NCBI RefSeq assembly: GCF_005491705.1
Contig: NZ_CP028092.1
Location: 2,666,001-2,730,000, forward strand
Direction: 5' to 3'
From: Pontibacter sp. SGAir0037
GTDB lineage: Bacteria > Bacteroidota > Bacteroidia > Cytophagales > Hymenobacteraceae
DNA length: 64,000 nucleotides
Shown: positions 16,889 through 26,242 of the stretch, piece after piece
How the letters are laid out: every line of letters starts with the position of its first letter
Numbering within the stretch: the first letter of the stretch is position 1
Translations under genes and position numbers: made by a program
The notes under the pieces: model-generated
What the model was told of the DNA's origin: nothing
The model's database searches: none
Seen by the model: the letters and a program-made list of their open reading frames with translations, nothing else

Positions 16889-19522
16889 ATGAAATTAGTA
16901 ACCTCTTATCAAAAAAAGAGGACAAGCCTTTCTATGCTTGTTCTTTTGATTACCCTACTAAATTGTGTAGTAAATCCTTTCACTGTTAATGCACAATCTT
17001 ATTCAGGTCCACTCGTAATTACTAAAGGAGGAACCTATTCAGGAAACTGGGAATCTAAAGACACTGAAGTTCCAGCTGTTGAGATTCGTACTAGCGAGCC
17101 AGTTATCATTACTAATTCAAATATCCGTGGTGCCGGCTATTTGATTAAAAGCTGGGGTTATGCGGCAAATATTACAGTTCGCAACACAAAAGGTTACGGC
17201 GGTACTCCTACAGCCTATAAAGGTTACATCAAAACCAGACGTTTCTTAACAGTAAACAACTTTAAAAATGTTGTTGTAGAAAACTGCTACTTAGAAGGAA
17301 CTTCAGGTATCTATATCGGTACTCGTTACGAAGGTAACGGCAGCACTTCTGAAACCATCAAAATCCGCTTCAACAAAGTAAAAAACATAGACGGGCGTGT
17401 CTTTAATGGCGCCAGAGAACATTCTCAGTTTGTGCAGTTTAACTTCAGAAATGCTATCAGACACGCTGAGATTTCATGGAATGAAGTAATAAACGAACCA
17501 AACTCCTCTCTTGTAGAAGACAATATCAACATGTATAACACACAAGGTGTTGCCGGTTCTCCAATTAAAATCCATAACAACTATATCCAGGGTGCTTATC
17601 CTTTCCCTGCAAACGCAGTAAAATACTCTGGCGGTGGTATTATCACAGATGGTGACGGAGGTTTAGATTCTGCACCTGCCCATATCGAAGGCTACGAAAA
17701 CATACTGGTAGGCCTGGGTAACTACAACATGCAAATTGCTGGTGGCAACAATATTAATTTCCACCACAACAGAGCCATAAATGCAGCTATGTTTGCTGAT
17801 GGCACCAGATACATGAACTACACCACTTCTTTTGCTTGTACTGACTATTACAAGAAGGGCACCACGTTCAATAACACCATGGCTTATAACGTAATTGGCG
17901 TAACAGGCCAGACAGGTACCTGGAACAACAACACCATTTACAACACAGGTAATGCCAAACTAGTAGATAATACATATATCACCGGAACAATTACCCGCCA
18001 AATGGAAGCTGATGAGTATTCTCGCTGGACAAATAAACTGAGAAGTAACAATGTTGTTCTTGGTCCTAACGGTTCTGCTCCGGTAGCTACTACACCAGCT
18101 CCACAGCCAACACCAACTCCTGCTCCTGTAGCTGAAGTCAAAAACCCAACTTCTGGCGGAACCGCTGCCACTGGAAGCACAACTGCAACAGGTAAGATCA
18201 CCCGTGAGTACTGGTCAAACGTACACGGAAACTCTATCAACGTAGTGCCGTCAAGCAACCCTAGCAACACTTCTGAGCTGACCCTGTTCGAAGCTCCGAC
18301 CAACGTAGGCGACAACTACGGCCAGCGCATCAGAGGCTACGTAACTGCCCCTACCACCGGCGACTACATCTTCTGGATAGCGGCCGACGACATGGCCGAG
18401 CTTTACCTGAGCAGCTCTGAGGACCCTGCCAAGAAAAAGAGAATCGCCCACGCTTCCGACTGGACCAACTCCCGCGAGTGGACAAAGCACGCAGGACAGC
18501 AGTCTGCCAAGATCAGACTCGAGGCCGGCAAGCGCTACTACATAGAGGCGGTACACCTGGAGAGAGGTGGCGGTGACAACCTGGCCGTGGGATGGCAGCT
18601 GCCAAACGGAGCGCAGGAAAGACCAATAGCATCTAGCAGACTTTCTCCAATGGGTTCTACAGCAGCCCCTTCAACAGCTACTGCTACTCAACCTGCAACT
18701 CCTGCAACAACTACAGGAAGCAGCGCAACTGCAACAGGCAAGGTTACCCGTGAATACTGGTCAAACGTACACGGAAACTCTATCAACGTAGTGCCATCAA
18801 GCAACCCTAGCAACACATCTGAGCTGACCCTGTTCGAGGCTCCGACCAACGTAGGCGACAACTACGGCCAGCGCATCAGAGGCTACGTAACTGCCCCTAC
18901 CACCGGCGACTACATCTTCTGGATAGCGGCCGACGACATGGCCGAGCTTTACCTGAGCAGCTCTGAGGACCCTGCCAAGAAAAAGAGAATCGCCCACGCT
19001 TCCGACTGGACCAACTCCCGCGAGTGGACAAAGCACGCAGGACAGCAGTCTGCCAAGATCAGACTCGAGGCCGGCAAGCGCTACTACATAGAGGCGGTAC
19101 ACCTGGAGAGAGGTGGCGGTGACAACCTGGCCGTGGGATGGCAGCTGCCAAACGGAGCGCAGGAAAGACCAATAGCTGGTAACAGATTGTCTCCTGTAGG
19201 TTCTCTTACTGCTACTGTAGCTTCTAAATCAGTGATCGAATCTGAAGAATTTGACCCTTATTTCTCTGAGGTAACAGCTTATCCAAATCCATTCAAAGAT
19301 GTTGTGACAGTAGACTTTGGTGCAACAGAGGTTAAATTAACATCAATTGTTATCATGGACCAGACTGGTAAAGTTGTTTACAAACAAGACAACAACTTCA
19401 GCTTCGAAAACAACAAAGTAGAGCTTAACCTGGCTAATACAAACTTACCTGCCGGCCTGTACATTTTAAAGTATACAGACGCAGCAGGCCATAGCAGCAG
19501 CCAGAAGATCATGAAGCAATAA
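16889..19522 (+). CDS. Secreted beta-helix protein with two PA14 domains and T9SS type A tail
   Basis: An 877-residue exported protein with a signal peptide (about 1-35, ending VNAQS) and a beta-helix domain (about 36-400) paralogous to the membrane protein at 14832. A proline/threonine linker, PA14 domain 1 (about 432-580), a second linker and PA14 domain 2 (614-762) follow. The T9SS type A domain (about 790-877) shows AYPNPF, a DxTGKVV core and LPAGLYILKY. PA14 domains usually bind carbohydrate. The protein should cross the outer membrane by T9SS and stay on or near the surface, where it could bind or modify the polysaccharide made by the locus. The two PA14 coding blocks are almost identical DNA and use GC-richer codons than the rest of the gene. 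Confidence 0.92.
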   Translation: MKLVTSYQKKRTSLSMLVLLITLLNCVVNPFTVNAQSYSGPLVITKGGTYSGNWESKDTEVPAVEIRTSEPVIITNSNIRGAGYLIKSWGYAANITVRNTKGYGGTPTAYKGYIKTRRFLTVNNFKNVVVENCYLEGTSGIYIGTRYEGNGSTSETIKIRFNKVKNIDGRVFNGAREHSQFVQFNFRNAIRHAEISWNEVINEPNSSLVEDNINMYNTQGVAGSPIKIHNNYIQGAYPFPANAVKYSGGGIITDGDGGLDSAPAHIEGYENILVGLGNYNMQIAGGNNINFHHNRAINAAMFADGTRYMNYTTSFACTDYYKKGTTFNNTMAYNVIGVTGQTGTWNNNTIYNTGNAKLVDNTYITGTITRQMEADEYSRWTNKLRSNNVVLGPNGSAPVATTPAPQPTPTPAPVAEVKNPTSGGTAATGSTTATGKITREYWSNVHGNSINVVPSSNPSNTSELTLFEAPTNVGDNYGQRIRGYVTAPTTGDYIFWIAADDMAELYLSSSEDPAKKKRIAHASDWTNSREWTKHAGQQSAKIRLEAGKRYYIEAVHLERGGGDNLAVGWQLPNGAQERPIASSRLSPMGSTAAPSTATATQPATPATTTGSSATATGKVTREYWSNVHGNSINVVPSSNPSNTSELTLFEAPTNVGDNYGQRIRGYVTAPTTGDYIFWIAADDMAELYLSSSEDPAKKKRIAHASDWTNSREWTKHAGQQSAKIRLEAGKRYYIEAVHLERGGGDNLAVGWQLPNGAQERPIAGNRLSPVGSLTATVASKSVIESEEFDPYFSEVTAYPNPFKDVVTVDFGATEVKLTSIVIMDQTGKVVYKQDNNFSFENNKVELNLANTNLPAGLYILKYTDAAGHSSSQKIMKQ
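18182..18630 (+). repeat. PA14-coding direct repeat, copy 1
   Basis: A 449-base block repeated at a distance of 546 bases (second copy 18728-19176). Only about seven mismatches are visible, all in the first 115 bases (GGTAAGATC against GGCAAGGTT, GCCG against GCCA, ACTTCT against ACATCT, GAAGCT against GAGGCT). From about 18293 to 18630 the copies look identical. It encodes PA14 domain 1. Confidence 0.95.
18728..19176 (+). repeat. PA14-coding direct repeat, copy 2
   Basis: Second copy of the 449-base PA14 block. Even silent positions agree with copy 1 over the last 340 bases, indicating very recent duplication or gene conversion. The repeat could recombine and change domain number. Confidence 0.95.
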
Positions 19523-19528
19523 GTTAAT

Positions 19529-19586
19529 ATTCCTAAAAGCGAAGAGGCTGCCCGGTAAACCGGGCAGCCTCTTCGCTTTTAGGAAT
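19529..19586. terminator. Bidirectional terminator, 28-bp perfect stem
   Basis: Arms 19529-19556 and 19559-19586 are perfect reverse complements around the central AA. It lies between the convergent PA14 gene (stop at 19522) and the GMC oxidoreductase gene (stop at 19604), so it can end transcription from both sides. Confidence 0.9.
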
Positions 19587-19603
19587 AAATGACAATATTA
19601 CAG

Positions 19604-21346
19604 CTAATGGCTCACCGCTACCTTGTTCAGAAGTTCTTCCTGATCGAGAACGTGCAAGTTCGTATTTTCTGCATTTACTGTAGCTGCCGCTTTTTTCAGA
19701 TGTTCTGCAAGCCGCACCGAAAGCGCAACTAACGTAAGCGTCGGGTTCGCATGGCCACCAGTTGGAAAAACCGAGCTTCCTGCTACATATAAATTATTCA
19801 TGCCATGCACTTTACAATCGGCATCAACAACGCCCAATTTCGGATCGTTTGAAATTCTTGTAGTCCCAAGGTGGTGTGCCGATGTATTAAAGCTGGTTAT
19901 ATTCTTTTCTACAAACTTTAACAATTCTGAGGCATTAAACTTAATCTTGCCAATATTTGCTTCGGAGTATCTTTCTGCAAAAATCTTGTGCGCCTCCACA
20001 ACGGTTGTTACATCTAAATCAGAGAAGGTTATGCTTGCAACAGCGCGCGGCATCCCAAACTCATCTGTCTGATTATCTGAAATCGTGATCCGGCTTTTAG
20101 GATTAGGGAAATGCTCCGTCTGAAAATAAAGCCCAAGCGTTTTACTTTTAACAGAAGGCAAAACAAAAGGTAAGCGCCTGTCACTAAATCTCTTTTTAGC
20201 TATTTCGTATATAACCGGCACCTGCTTCCAACCATGCTTCAGAATAACTTTAGTATGGTCAACTATTTTGTCTTTTTCTTCGAGCCACCTCGATTTCGTT
20301 TTTCTGAATGATTTTTCTTTCAAAACAGAAATCACAAACTTGGCAACGAAAACGGTTGAGAAAAGCGGATCTCTGTGCCCATCCTGATTCTTTGCCTGCT
20401 GCAGAAAGAAAATCCCGTTCCCTATTTTTTTAGCTTCCTGTGCTTTATCAGTTATCCACCACCTACGCCTGCAGTAAACCCCTTCGTTATCGGTTTCAAA
20501 ATCAAATAATATACGTTTTCTGTTACTGGGAGCCACTTCAGCAAAAGTGCCGTTTAAATGAGCCATGTAGTACCTGCCAACCACATCATGGTCGTTGCCA
20601 ATACCCTGAGGATGAAATTGGTTTTTCGAAGCCAGGAGAATTCTAGGGTTTTCGATACCGCCACAGGCTAAAACATATTGCCCGGCTTTGATTGTGAAAG
20701 ACTTATCGCGTGTAACAACAGAAACGGAAGAAACATTCTCTTTGTCTGTTTCAGTATTGATCTTGGTGACATGAGCACCCAGAAGAACGGTGATGTTTTC
20801 AGAATTGCCCAGCACCTCCGCATAATCTCTGGCAAAATTTACAGGCGTGCTCCAGCGCTCCAGTTTATGCGAAACAATCGCTTCTGTATCGAAACCCTGG
20901 AAAATTTCTTTGGCATGGTTAGGAAACTGTTCCAGCGCATTAAAATTGTTGGCCCCAGCCTTACATAATTCCATAGCCCTGGAATAATAAGGCTCAAGCT
21001 CGTGGTAAGAAAAAGGCCAGCCACTATAGGGAATCCAATCCCTGGCCTCAAAATCTATGGGATCAAAAGGAATACACCTTCCACCCCAAACAGTGCTGGC
21101 TCCACCAAAAGCTCTTCTCCTGTTTTCCTCTAAAGGCTCATGCGAACCTTTTGGGGTAACATACCCTTTGTTCAGATCCTGGTTCGCTACTGTCTCCCGC
21201 TCTGTGCCTCCGGCAAGAAGTATAATTTTTTTATTTGTAGGCTGCAGTTCCAATGCCACGCTGATACCGGCAGGTCCGCCACCAATAATACATACATCAG
21301 CTTCTAAGAAAGCACTTTCATCTAACTGATTAGCATAAATTATCAT
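19604..21346 (-). CDS. GMC-family FAD-dependent oxidoreductase
   Basis: A 580-residue flavoenzyme with the N-terminal dinucleotide-binding motif IGGGPAGISVALEL (GGGPAG 22-27), the segment RRAFGGASTVWGGRCIPFD, and a GMC C-terminal domain. The latter has a probable catalytic His pair HHLGTTRI and the FAD-binding end AGSSVFPTGGHANPTLTLVAL. The family oxidises alcohols or sugars, passing electrons to oxygen or an acceptor. There is no signal peptide, so it acts in the cytoplasm. Its ATG overlaps the stop of the upstream aldo/keto reductase by four bases (ATGA), implying coupled synthesis and related substrates. Its place inside the polysaccharide locus suggests a sugar substrate, which is inference. 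Confidence 0.88.
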   Translation of the reverse strand: MIIYANQLDESAFLEADVCIIGGGPAGISVALELQPTNKKIILLAGGTERETVANQDLNKGYVTPKGSHEPLEENRRRAFGGASTVWGGRCIPFDPIDFEARDWIPYSGWPFSYHELEPYYSRAMELCKAGANNFNALEQFPNHAKEIFQGFDTEAIVSHKLERWSTPVNFARDYAEVLGNSENITVLLGAHVTKINTETDKENVSSVSVVTRDKSFTIKAGQYVLACGGIENPRILLASKNQFHPQGIGNDHDVVGRYYMAHLNGTFAEVAPSNRKRILFDFETDNEGVYCRRRWWITDKAQEAKKIGNGIFFLQQAKNQDGHRDPLFSTVFVAKFVISVLKEKSFRKTKSRWLEEKDKIVDHTKVILKHGWKQVPVIYEIAKKRFSDRRLPFVLPSVKSKTLGLYFQTEHFPNPKSRITISDNQTDEFGMPRAVASITFSDLDVTTVVEAHKIFAERYSEANIGKIKFNASELLKFVEKNITSFNTSAHHLGTTRISNDPKLGVVDADCKVHGMNNLYVAGSSVFPTGGHANPTLTLVALSVRLAEHLKKAAATVNAENTNLHVLDQEELLNKVAVSH

Positions 21347-22224
21347 AAGCTAATTTTTGAAATTTCAGAGAAAATAAGATCAAGATTATCATTAAAACGA
21401 ATACCGGACGTATTCTCCAGGAGGTGTTGCGGGCTTCTGGTGCCAATTAAAACACAATCAGCATTTCTATATTGAAGCGTGTAAGAAATTAGTAAAGGTG
21501 GTATGTCGCTCTTTGTTATTCCTAATGAATCTAATTTTGAGTTTTGAGATATACTTTCTGAGAACTTCTTACTTGCACGCAATACCTGGTTAGCAATTAC
21601 AGGTATCTTATTCTTCTTACAATAATCGAATACAGTATTATCTTCGGGCGAATAGGGCACAGATGTTTGCACAATATCAATAGAAGTTTTACTTAAAGCA
21701 AATTTTAAAGTTCCTAAATCATTGGTAGAAATACCTATATTTCGAGCCAAGCCTGATTTCTTTATCTCAGCCAGTCCTTCCCCGAAATCCGGAAAGCTAT
21801 TAAGTTCAGTTCCTTCCGGTTCATGCAACAGAAAAGCATCCAGCGTGGAAGTCTGTAACCTCTGCAAGCTCTTCTGAGCTGCTTGTAATAAATAGCGCTT
21901 AGAGTAATTTTTCTTGAAGCCTACTTTCTGGTAAAGCTTCTTTCCTATCTGATTCAAAGGAGATAAACTGCCGGGCAGGGACATGTAAGGGAAGCCTGCT
22001 TTGGTTATCAGGAAATAATTATCCCGTTTTCCGCTGATAGCGCGACCTATCATTCTTTCGGCATCACCAGATCCGTAGGTATCAGCAGTATCGACTACGC
22101 TTACTCCTCGTTCCAGCGCTTTTGCAAAAAGAAGACCGGCCTCTTTCTGTGTTATACTATTTCCCAACGATGCAATCAGACTGGTTCCGAGTCCTATGGG
22201 CGAAAAATTGCTTGCTAAAGCCAT
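21343..22224 (-). CDS. Aldo/keto reductase
   Basis: Starting at the ATG at 22224 (a GTG one codon upstream is possible), the product has 293 residues and a TIM-barrel AKR pattern. The catalytic tetrad is visible: D45 and Y50 in VVDTADTYGSGDAERMIG, K75 in LITKAGFP and H134 in FLLHEPEG. The C-terminal cofactor region VLIGTRSPQHLLENT is typical for NADPH binding. It is the first gene of a two-gene unit with the GMC oxidoreductase. AKR and GMC together could interconvert a hydroxyl and a carbonyl of one sugar or polyol (inference). No exact TAnnTTTG element was found upstream. Confidence 0.88.
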   Translation of the reverse strand: MALASNFSPIGLGTSLIASLGNSITQKEAGLLFAKALERGVSVVDTADTYGSGDAERMIGRAISGKRDNYFLITKAGFPYMSLPGSLSPLNQIGKKLYQKVGFKKNYSKRYLLQAAQKSLQRLQTSTLDAFLLHEPEGTELNSFPDFGEGLAEIKKSGLARNIGISTNDLGTLKFALSKTSIDIVQTSVPYSPEDNTVFDYCKKNKIPVIANQVLRASKKFSESISQNSKLDSLGITKSDIPPLLISYTLQYRNADCVLIGTRSPQHLLENTSGIRFNDNLDLIFSEISKISL

Positions 22225-22326
22225 CACTATTCTTTTGTTAGCTGATATCCTGGAATTTATTTTGAGTATGGCCTTCCTGCGCTATCTCAGAAAATGAATA
22301 AGGAAGGGTTATGATCAGGTAAAATG

Positions 22327-22370
22327 CGAGGGCGGCACAGCATTAAAATTAAAAAACTGTACCGCCCTCG
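22327..22370 (-). terminator. Hairpin terminator after the PQQ-type dehydrogenase gene
   Basis: Arms 22327-22340 and 22357-22370 pair over CGAGGGCGG and CCGCCCTCG, plus ACAG/CTGT after one mismatch. It lies 33 bases beyond the stop of the minus-strand gene that ends at 22404. A short A run on the plus strand (22321-22324) gives a modest T tract. Confidence 0.7.
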
Positions 22371-22403
22371 ACTATACTGTTTGGCTTTTTTGAGGCTATT
22401 CTT

Positions 22404-25400
22404 CTACTCCAGCACAGCTACTTTCCGACTGATGCTTAGTCCTTCTGAAGTAATGGTGAGGTTATACAAACCTGGCTGAAGCCGCTTGTTTGGTTCTAAT
22501 TTTAAATTTAAAGAACCATCCAGGCTCGTAACAACATCCTGTTGCAGTATCTTCTTGCCTGTTATATCCGTCATTAATAAAGTAGCATTTACTTTTGCTT
22601 TAAGCCCAGCAACCACAATGTTTGCTTTCGCACCCGGTGCCGGGTTAGGGAACACCTCAAAAGTACCCGCAAAACTTTTATTAGGTTTGGCCGACAAGGT
22701 AGTGCCGCCACAGAAATAACCTTCGCCCTGGTTGTAAGAAGAAGCAATTTCTTCTGCTGTCAGAGCTCTGCTGTAGTATTTGAATTCATCCAGGTCCCCA
22801 TCATAATGATACCTTCCATCCAGAGGCATGTAGCCAAGTGTTACAGGCGAAATAGTAGAGAAGCCACTGGTGTAATCATGCTCTATCTCCTGTACCATCT
22901 CGCCATCCAGGAACAACCTGTTCATTTTATCAACTCCGTTTCGTACGACAGCCAGATGGTGCCACTCGCCGTCATTCAGCGCCGGTCCAACCTTTCCCAT
23001 TTGTTTACCATCATGCGTTCTATCATAAATGACTGATGTGAACTGCTTTGCCTCATTTAGCCCAATCCACCAATGCAATCTGGCATCAGTAGAGTTACGG
23101 CCTACGATTACCTGGTTACCAGCAGAGGCTGAAGCAGTTGCGGTAGTCCTGATCCATAGTTCCATTGTAAAACTGGCGTCATTGCTCCAGTCGAAGCTCT
23201 CCGAATTATCTAACTGTACTCTTGTAGAAGAGCCATTGAACCGAAGCGCTCCATCAAATTTACCTGGCACCAAAGTCGGGCATTCGTTGCAAACAGCTTT
23301 CGTGGTGGTTGTGGCATAGTCGCTATGTATACCAGTTTCAGATTCATCGAAGCCAAAGTAGTGCGTAATGCTGCTTATACAGTCCGGCAACTCTAATTTG
23401 CCACCGTTGCCTACCACAACCTGTATGGCTGCAGAGGTAGAGGTATGGTTTTCATCATCGGTTGCCCTAGCCGTTATGGTATAGATGCCATTTGGAGCAT
23501 CAGCCCACGTGAAACTAAAAGGCTCAGTGGTAGATTCGCCTATCAGTGTATTTCCACGCAGATACTCAACTTTAACCCATCTACGGTTTGTTGTTGTAAA
23601 CTGCACATTAAAATTAATTTGCTCACCGGCTGCATAGGTAGCGTTGTTTTCAGGAGAAGCGATTACAACAGGTAATACGACTCCCTCCGAACAATTTGGG
23701 TAAACATCTACATAATCTTCTGCTGAAAGGCCACCTGCATCTGTTACAGTAAGATGTATTCTATAAAAATAAGTTTCACCGTCACAGCCCATCGGCTCTA
23801 TAATTGCTTCCGTTTCAGGTTTTGTATCTACAGGTTCCGGGTGGGTGTGTGTGTTATGGTGCAAAACAGTCTGCCACCTGTAACTAAGTTGTCCGGCGCC
23901 ATGCTCTGCATCCGTTACATTGGCTCTTAGCTGGTAAGTAGATTGCTCTCCAAGCGGATATAAAGTTCCATCCTCTGGGCTTGTAATGGAAACAACCGGA
24001 GGAGTATTGTTTACAGCAACGGTCAGGCTGGTTGTTGCAACCAGTCCCTTTGCATCGGTAACTTTCAGGGTAACTTTAAAAGAAGATACGCCTGTTGCTC
24101 TAAACGTATGTAAAGGATTTACTTCATTAGAAGTGGTGCCGTCGCCGAAGTTCCATTCAAAAGTAAGTTCACCATTTTCCGGATCAGAAGACGCGCTGCC
24201 GGTAAATTGTACTGCCAGGGGCGCCATACCGTATAGTTTATCGGCAGTGGCTACAGCTGTAGGAGGCAAATTATCGCCATAGTAGGTGATTTTATACACG
24301 CCTCTGCCATAATCTACATAATATAAACCGCCGGTTACAGGGTTTGTATCAATGCACACCACTACAGAGTTTCTGCCTTTAAACTCTTTAATTTCCTTCA
24401 AAGTATTTGATGCGTCGAATACAGAAGTTCTGATCCAGGCACCGACATAGTCGCCGAAGAAGTAGGTGTTCCTGTATTCTTCCGGGAAATCTGTTCCGGT
24501 ATACCAAACCCCGCCTGTAGGAGAACCACCGGAAAACGGCACTCCAACGACAGATGAGCCCGGACTGTTTATTTCGACGGCCACTGCCTGCTCTCCGTCA
24601 AAGCCACCTGTTCTTGTCTGCACAAATCCGTTGCCCCAATCTATCGAAGGACGGGAGTTGACAAACGTTGGTACATTGGCAGGAATAGTCTGGTTGGCAT
24701 TGCAGGGATTTCTGAATACAGGGCTTTCTGTTTTTCTTACTTGCTGCAGCAACTGGGGGAAAGTAAAAAATTCTATGCCACAGTTGCCCTGCCCGTACAA
24801 TGGATTTGGGGCCGTTTTATTGGCTATGCTTCTACTTAAATAAGTGGTCACGCCACTCAGGCCTTCATACATGGGCCAGCCGAAATTCATTCCAGGCCCG
24901 GTCACCACATTAATTTCTTCATGATCGTTCCAGCCTGTGTCTGAAGTATAAATCACACCGGGTGAAGTCGCACTTCCGGTACCTGGCTTGATCGAAAAAC
25001 GAAAGGGATTTCTGAAACCAAGTGCCCATACTTTAGAACCAGGCGAAGAAGGATTTGCAGCGTTGTAAAACGGGTTGGAAGGCAAGCCATTGCCGGTAGC
25101 CGGATCTATACGTAATATTTTACCGTTTAAAGATTCTACCAACTGAGACTTGTAAGCTCCCACATTTTCTATGTCCTTTATTATTCCATCGGCCAAAGCT
25201 TGTTTAGCATAGGTGTCTTTAGCGATATTAGGATCAGTATTTCCTTCAATATGACCATAGTCTGCACCACCAGCCGATGCACCATCCCCTGTGGAAACTA
25301 ACAGAGAGCCGTCTTCGCCAAACACCAACGATCCTACCCCATGCGAAACATAAAGTACAGGAATGCCAGATGAGATGGTCTCGCCAATCAGCACCTTACG

Positions 25401-25976
25401 GCTGTTCATATCTACTATTGTGCGATTATTGCCTGGAGAAACGGTATAACGGGTTAACCTGCCGATGGTGGCCTGGTTATAAGTATCTGCACGAGGATTA
25501 TAGTTGGCAGTACCATAGTGGAGCAGGTGATGCCTGTCTACTACATAAAGCAGATAGATATACCCATTGCTGTTAAAATTCGGATCCAGGGCAAATCCAA
25601 GCAAACCATGGTCGCCCCAATCACCAACCTCTTCGCTAATATCGATAAGCGGGTTAGGTAGCTTCACGCCATTTTCTACAATCCAGACTTTACCAGCTTT
25701 TTCCCATACATACATCCTGTCCCCGTCTTTCGAGAACTTTAGCCCGACTGCCATTTCCCAGCCATCTGCAATTTTCTCTTCCACAAAGCCCGCCGGCAAA
25801 TTTGTAACGGCCTGTGCATTTGCTACAAAACCGGTAAACAGCGCTATAAAGAAAAGCAATAATTTCAGGGATGAGGTTCTGGTACTGAAGAAGGATGTTA
25901 AGCCATTTAAATTACCCCACCAGGAGAAAACCCGCACCGGAGAGAAATTTAAATTCTTAAAGTAAAGTTTTACCAT
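22404..25976 (-). CDS. Secreted PQQ-type sugar dehydrogenase with PKD, Ig-like and LamG domains and T9SS tail
   Basis: A 1190-residue multidomain protein with a long N-terminal stretch and signal peptide ending near residue 55 (FVANAQA). A glucose/sorbosone dehydrogenase beta-propeller (about 60-560) shows WGDHGLLGFALDPNF, GDGASAGG and LGFRNPFRFS. A PKD domain (about 570-660, FEWNFGDGTT), two Ig-like modules (about 660-860), a LamG/concanavalin-like domain (about 870-1095, DGEWHHLAVVRNG) and a T9SS type A tail (FEVFPNPAPG, TGKKILQQD, LQPGLYNLTI) follow. PQQ-type aldose dehydrogenases oxidise free sugars or polysaccharide ends; the additional domains suggest binding to a surface glycan. The LamG module resembles both LamG copies in the upstream gene. 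Catalytic competence was not verified residue by residue. Confidence 0.9.
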   Translation of the reverse strand: MVKLYFKNLNFSPVRVFSWWGNLNGLTSFFSTRTSSLKLLLFFIALFTGFVANAQAVTNLPAGFVEEKIADGWEMAVGLKFSKDGDRMYVWEKAGKVWIVENGVKLPNPLIDISEEVGDWGDHGLLGFALDPNFNSNGYIYLLYVVDRHHLLHYGTANYNPRADTYNQATIGRLTRYTVSPGNNRTIVDMNSRKVLIGETISSGIPVLYVSHGVGSLVFGEDGSLLVSTGDGASAGGADYGHIEGNTDPNIAKDTYAKQALADGIIKDIENVGAYKSQLVESLNGKILRIDPATGNGLPSNPFYNAANPSSPGSKVWALGFRNPFRFSIKPGTGSATSPGVIYTSDTGWNDHEEINVVTGPGMNFGWPMYEGLSGVTTYLSRSIANKTAPNPLYGQGNCGIEFFTFPQLLQQVRKTESPVFRNPCNANQTIPANVPTFVNSRPSIDWGNGFVQTRTGGFDGEQAVAVEINSPGSSVVGVPFSGGSPTGGVWYTGTDFPEEYRNTYFFGDYVGAWIRTSVFDASNTLKEIKEFKGRNSVVVCIDTNPVTGGLYYVDYGRGVYKITYYGDNLPPTAVATADKLYGMAPLAVQFTGSASSDPENGELTFEWNFGDGTTSNEVNPLHTFRATGVSSFKVTLKVTDAKGLVATTSLTVAVNNTPPVVSITSPEDGTLYPLGEQSTYQLRANVTDAEHGAGQLSYRWQTVLHHNTHTHPEPVDTKPETEAIIEPMGCDGETYFYRIHLTVTDAGGLSAEDYVDVYPNCSEGVVLPVVIASPENNATYAAGEQINFNVQFTTTNRRWVKVEYLRGNTLIGESTTEPFSFTWADAPNGIYTITARATDDENHTSTSAAIQVVVGNGGKLELPDCISSITHYFGFDESETGIHSDYATTTTKAVCNECPTLVPGKFDGALRFNGSSTRVQLDNSESFDWSNDASFTMELWIRTTATASASAGNQVIVGRNSTDARLHWWIGLNEAKQFTSVIYDRTHDGKQMGKVGPALNDGEWHHLAVVRNGVDKMNRLFLDGEMVQEIEHDYTSGFSTISPVTLGYMPLDGRYHYDGDLDEFKYYSRALTAEEIASSYNQGEGYFCGGTTLSAKPNKSFAGTFEVFPNPAPGAKANIVVAGLKAKVNATLLMTDITGKKILQQDVVTSLDGSLNLKLEPNKRLQPGLYNLTITSEGLSISRKVAVLE

Positions 25977-26180
25977 AGCAAAAAAGTATTAAATAAAGAA
26001 ATTCGAATTTTATGTACCTGTTGTTCCATACTTGCCTGAGAAAAGGCAACGAGGCTGGACTAGTTATGCACCATTAGCACATCTTTCGTGTCTGATTACG
26101 CAGACTTAATTGAATGGTTTAATTAAAATCTACCTATACTTTATACTTTATATAATCTATATCTTTTAAGCCATTATTAA

Positions 26181-26242
26181 TAGCTCAGTAAAACAGAAAA
26201 GGGGGGTAGTTAACTACCCCCCTTTTCTGTTTTACTGAGCTA
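26181..26242 (-). terminator. 62-bp perfect palindrome over the stop of the LamG gene
   Basis: Arms 26181-26211 and 26212-26242 are perfect reverse complements, with no unpaired centre in the DNA. The right arm covers the stop codon (26232-26234) and the preceding codons for A-Q of the minus-strand gene. It probably terminates that transcript and reads as a very stable hairpin. Confidence 0.85.

Noticed and set aside
18251-19102. Two nearly identical 101-residue minus-strand frames
   Set aside because: They are reverse-strand shadows of the duplicated PA14 blocks; the plus-strand frame encodes clear PA14 domains with signal peptide and T9SS tail.
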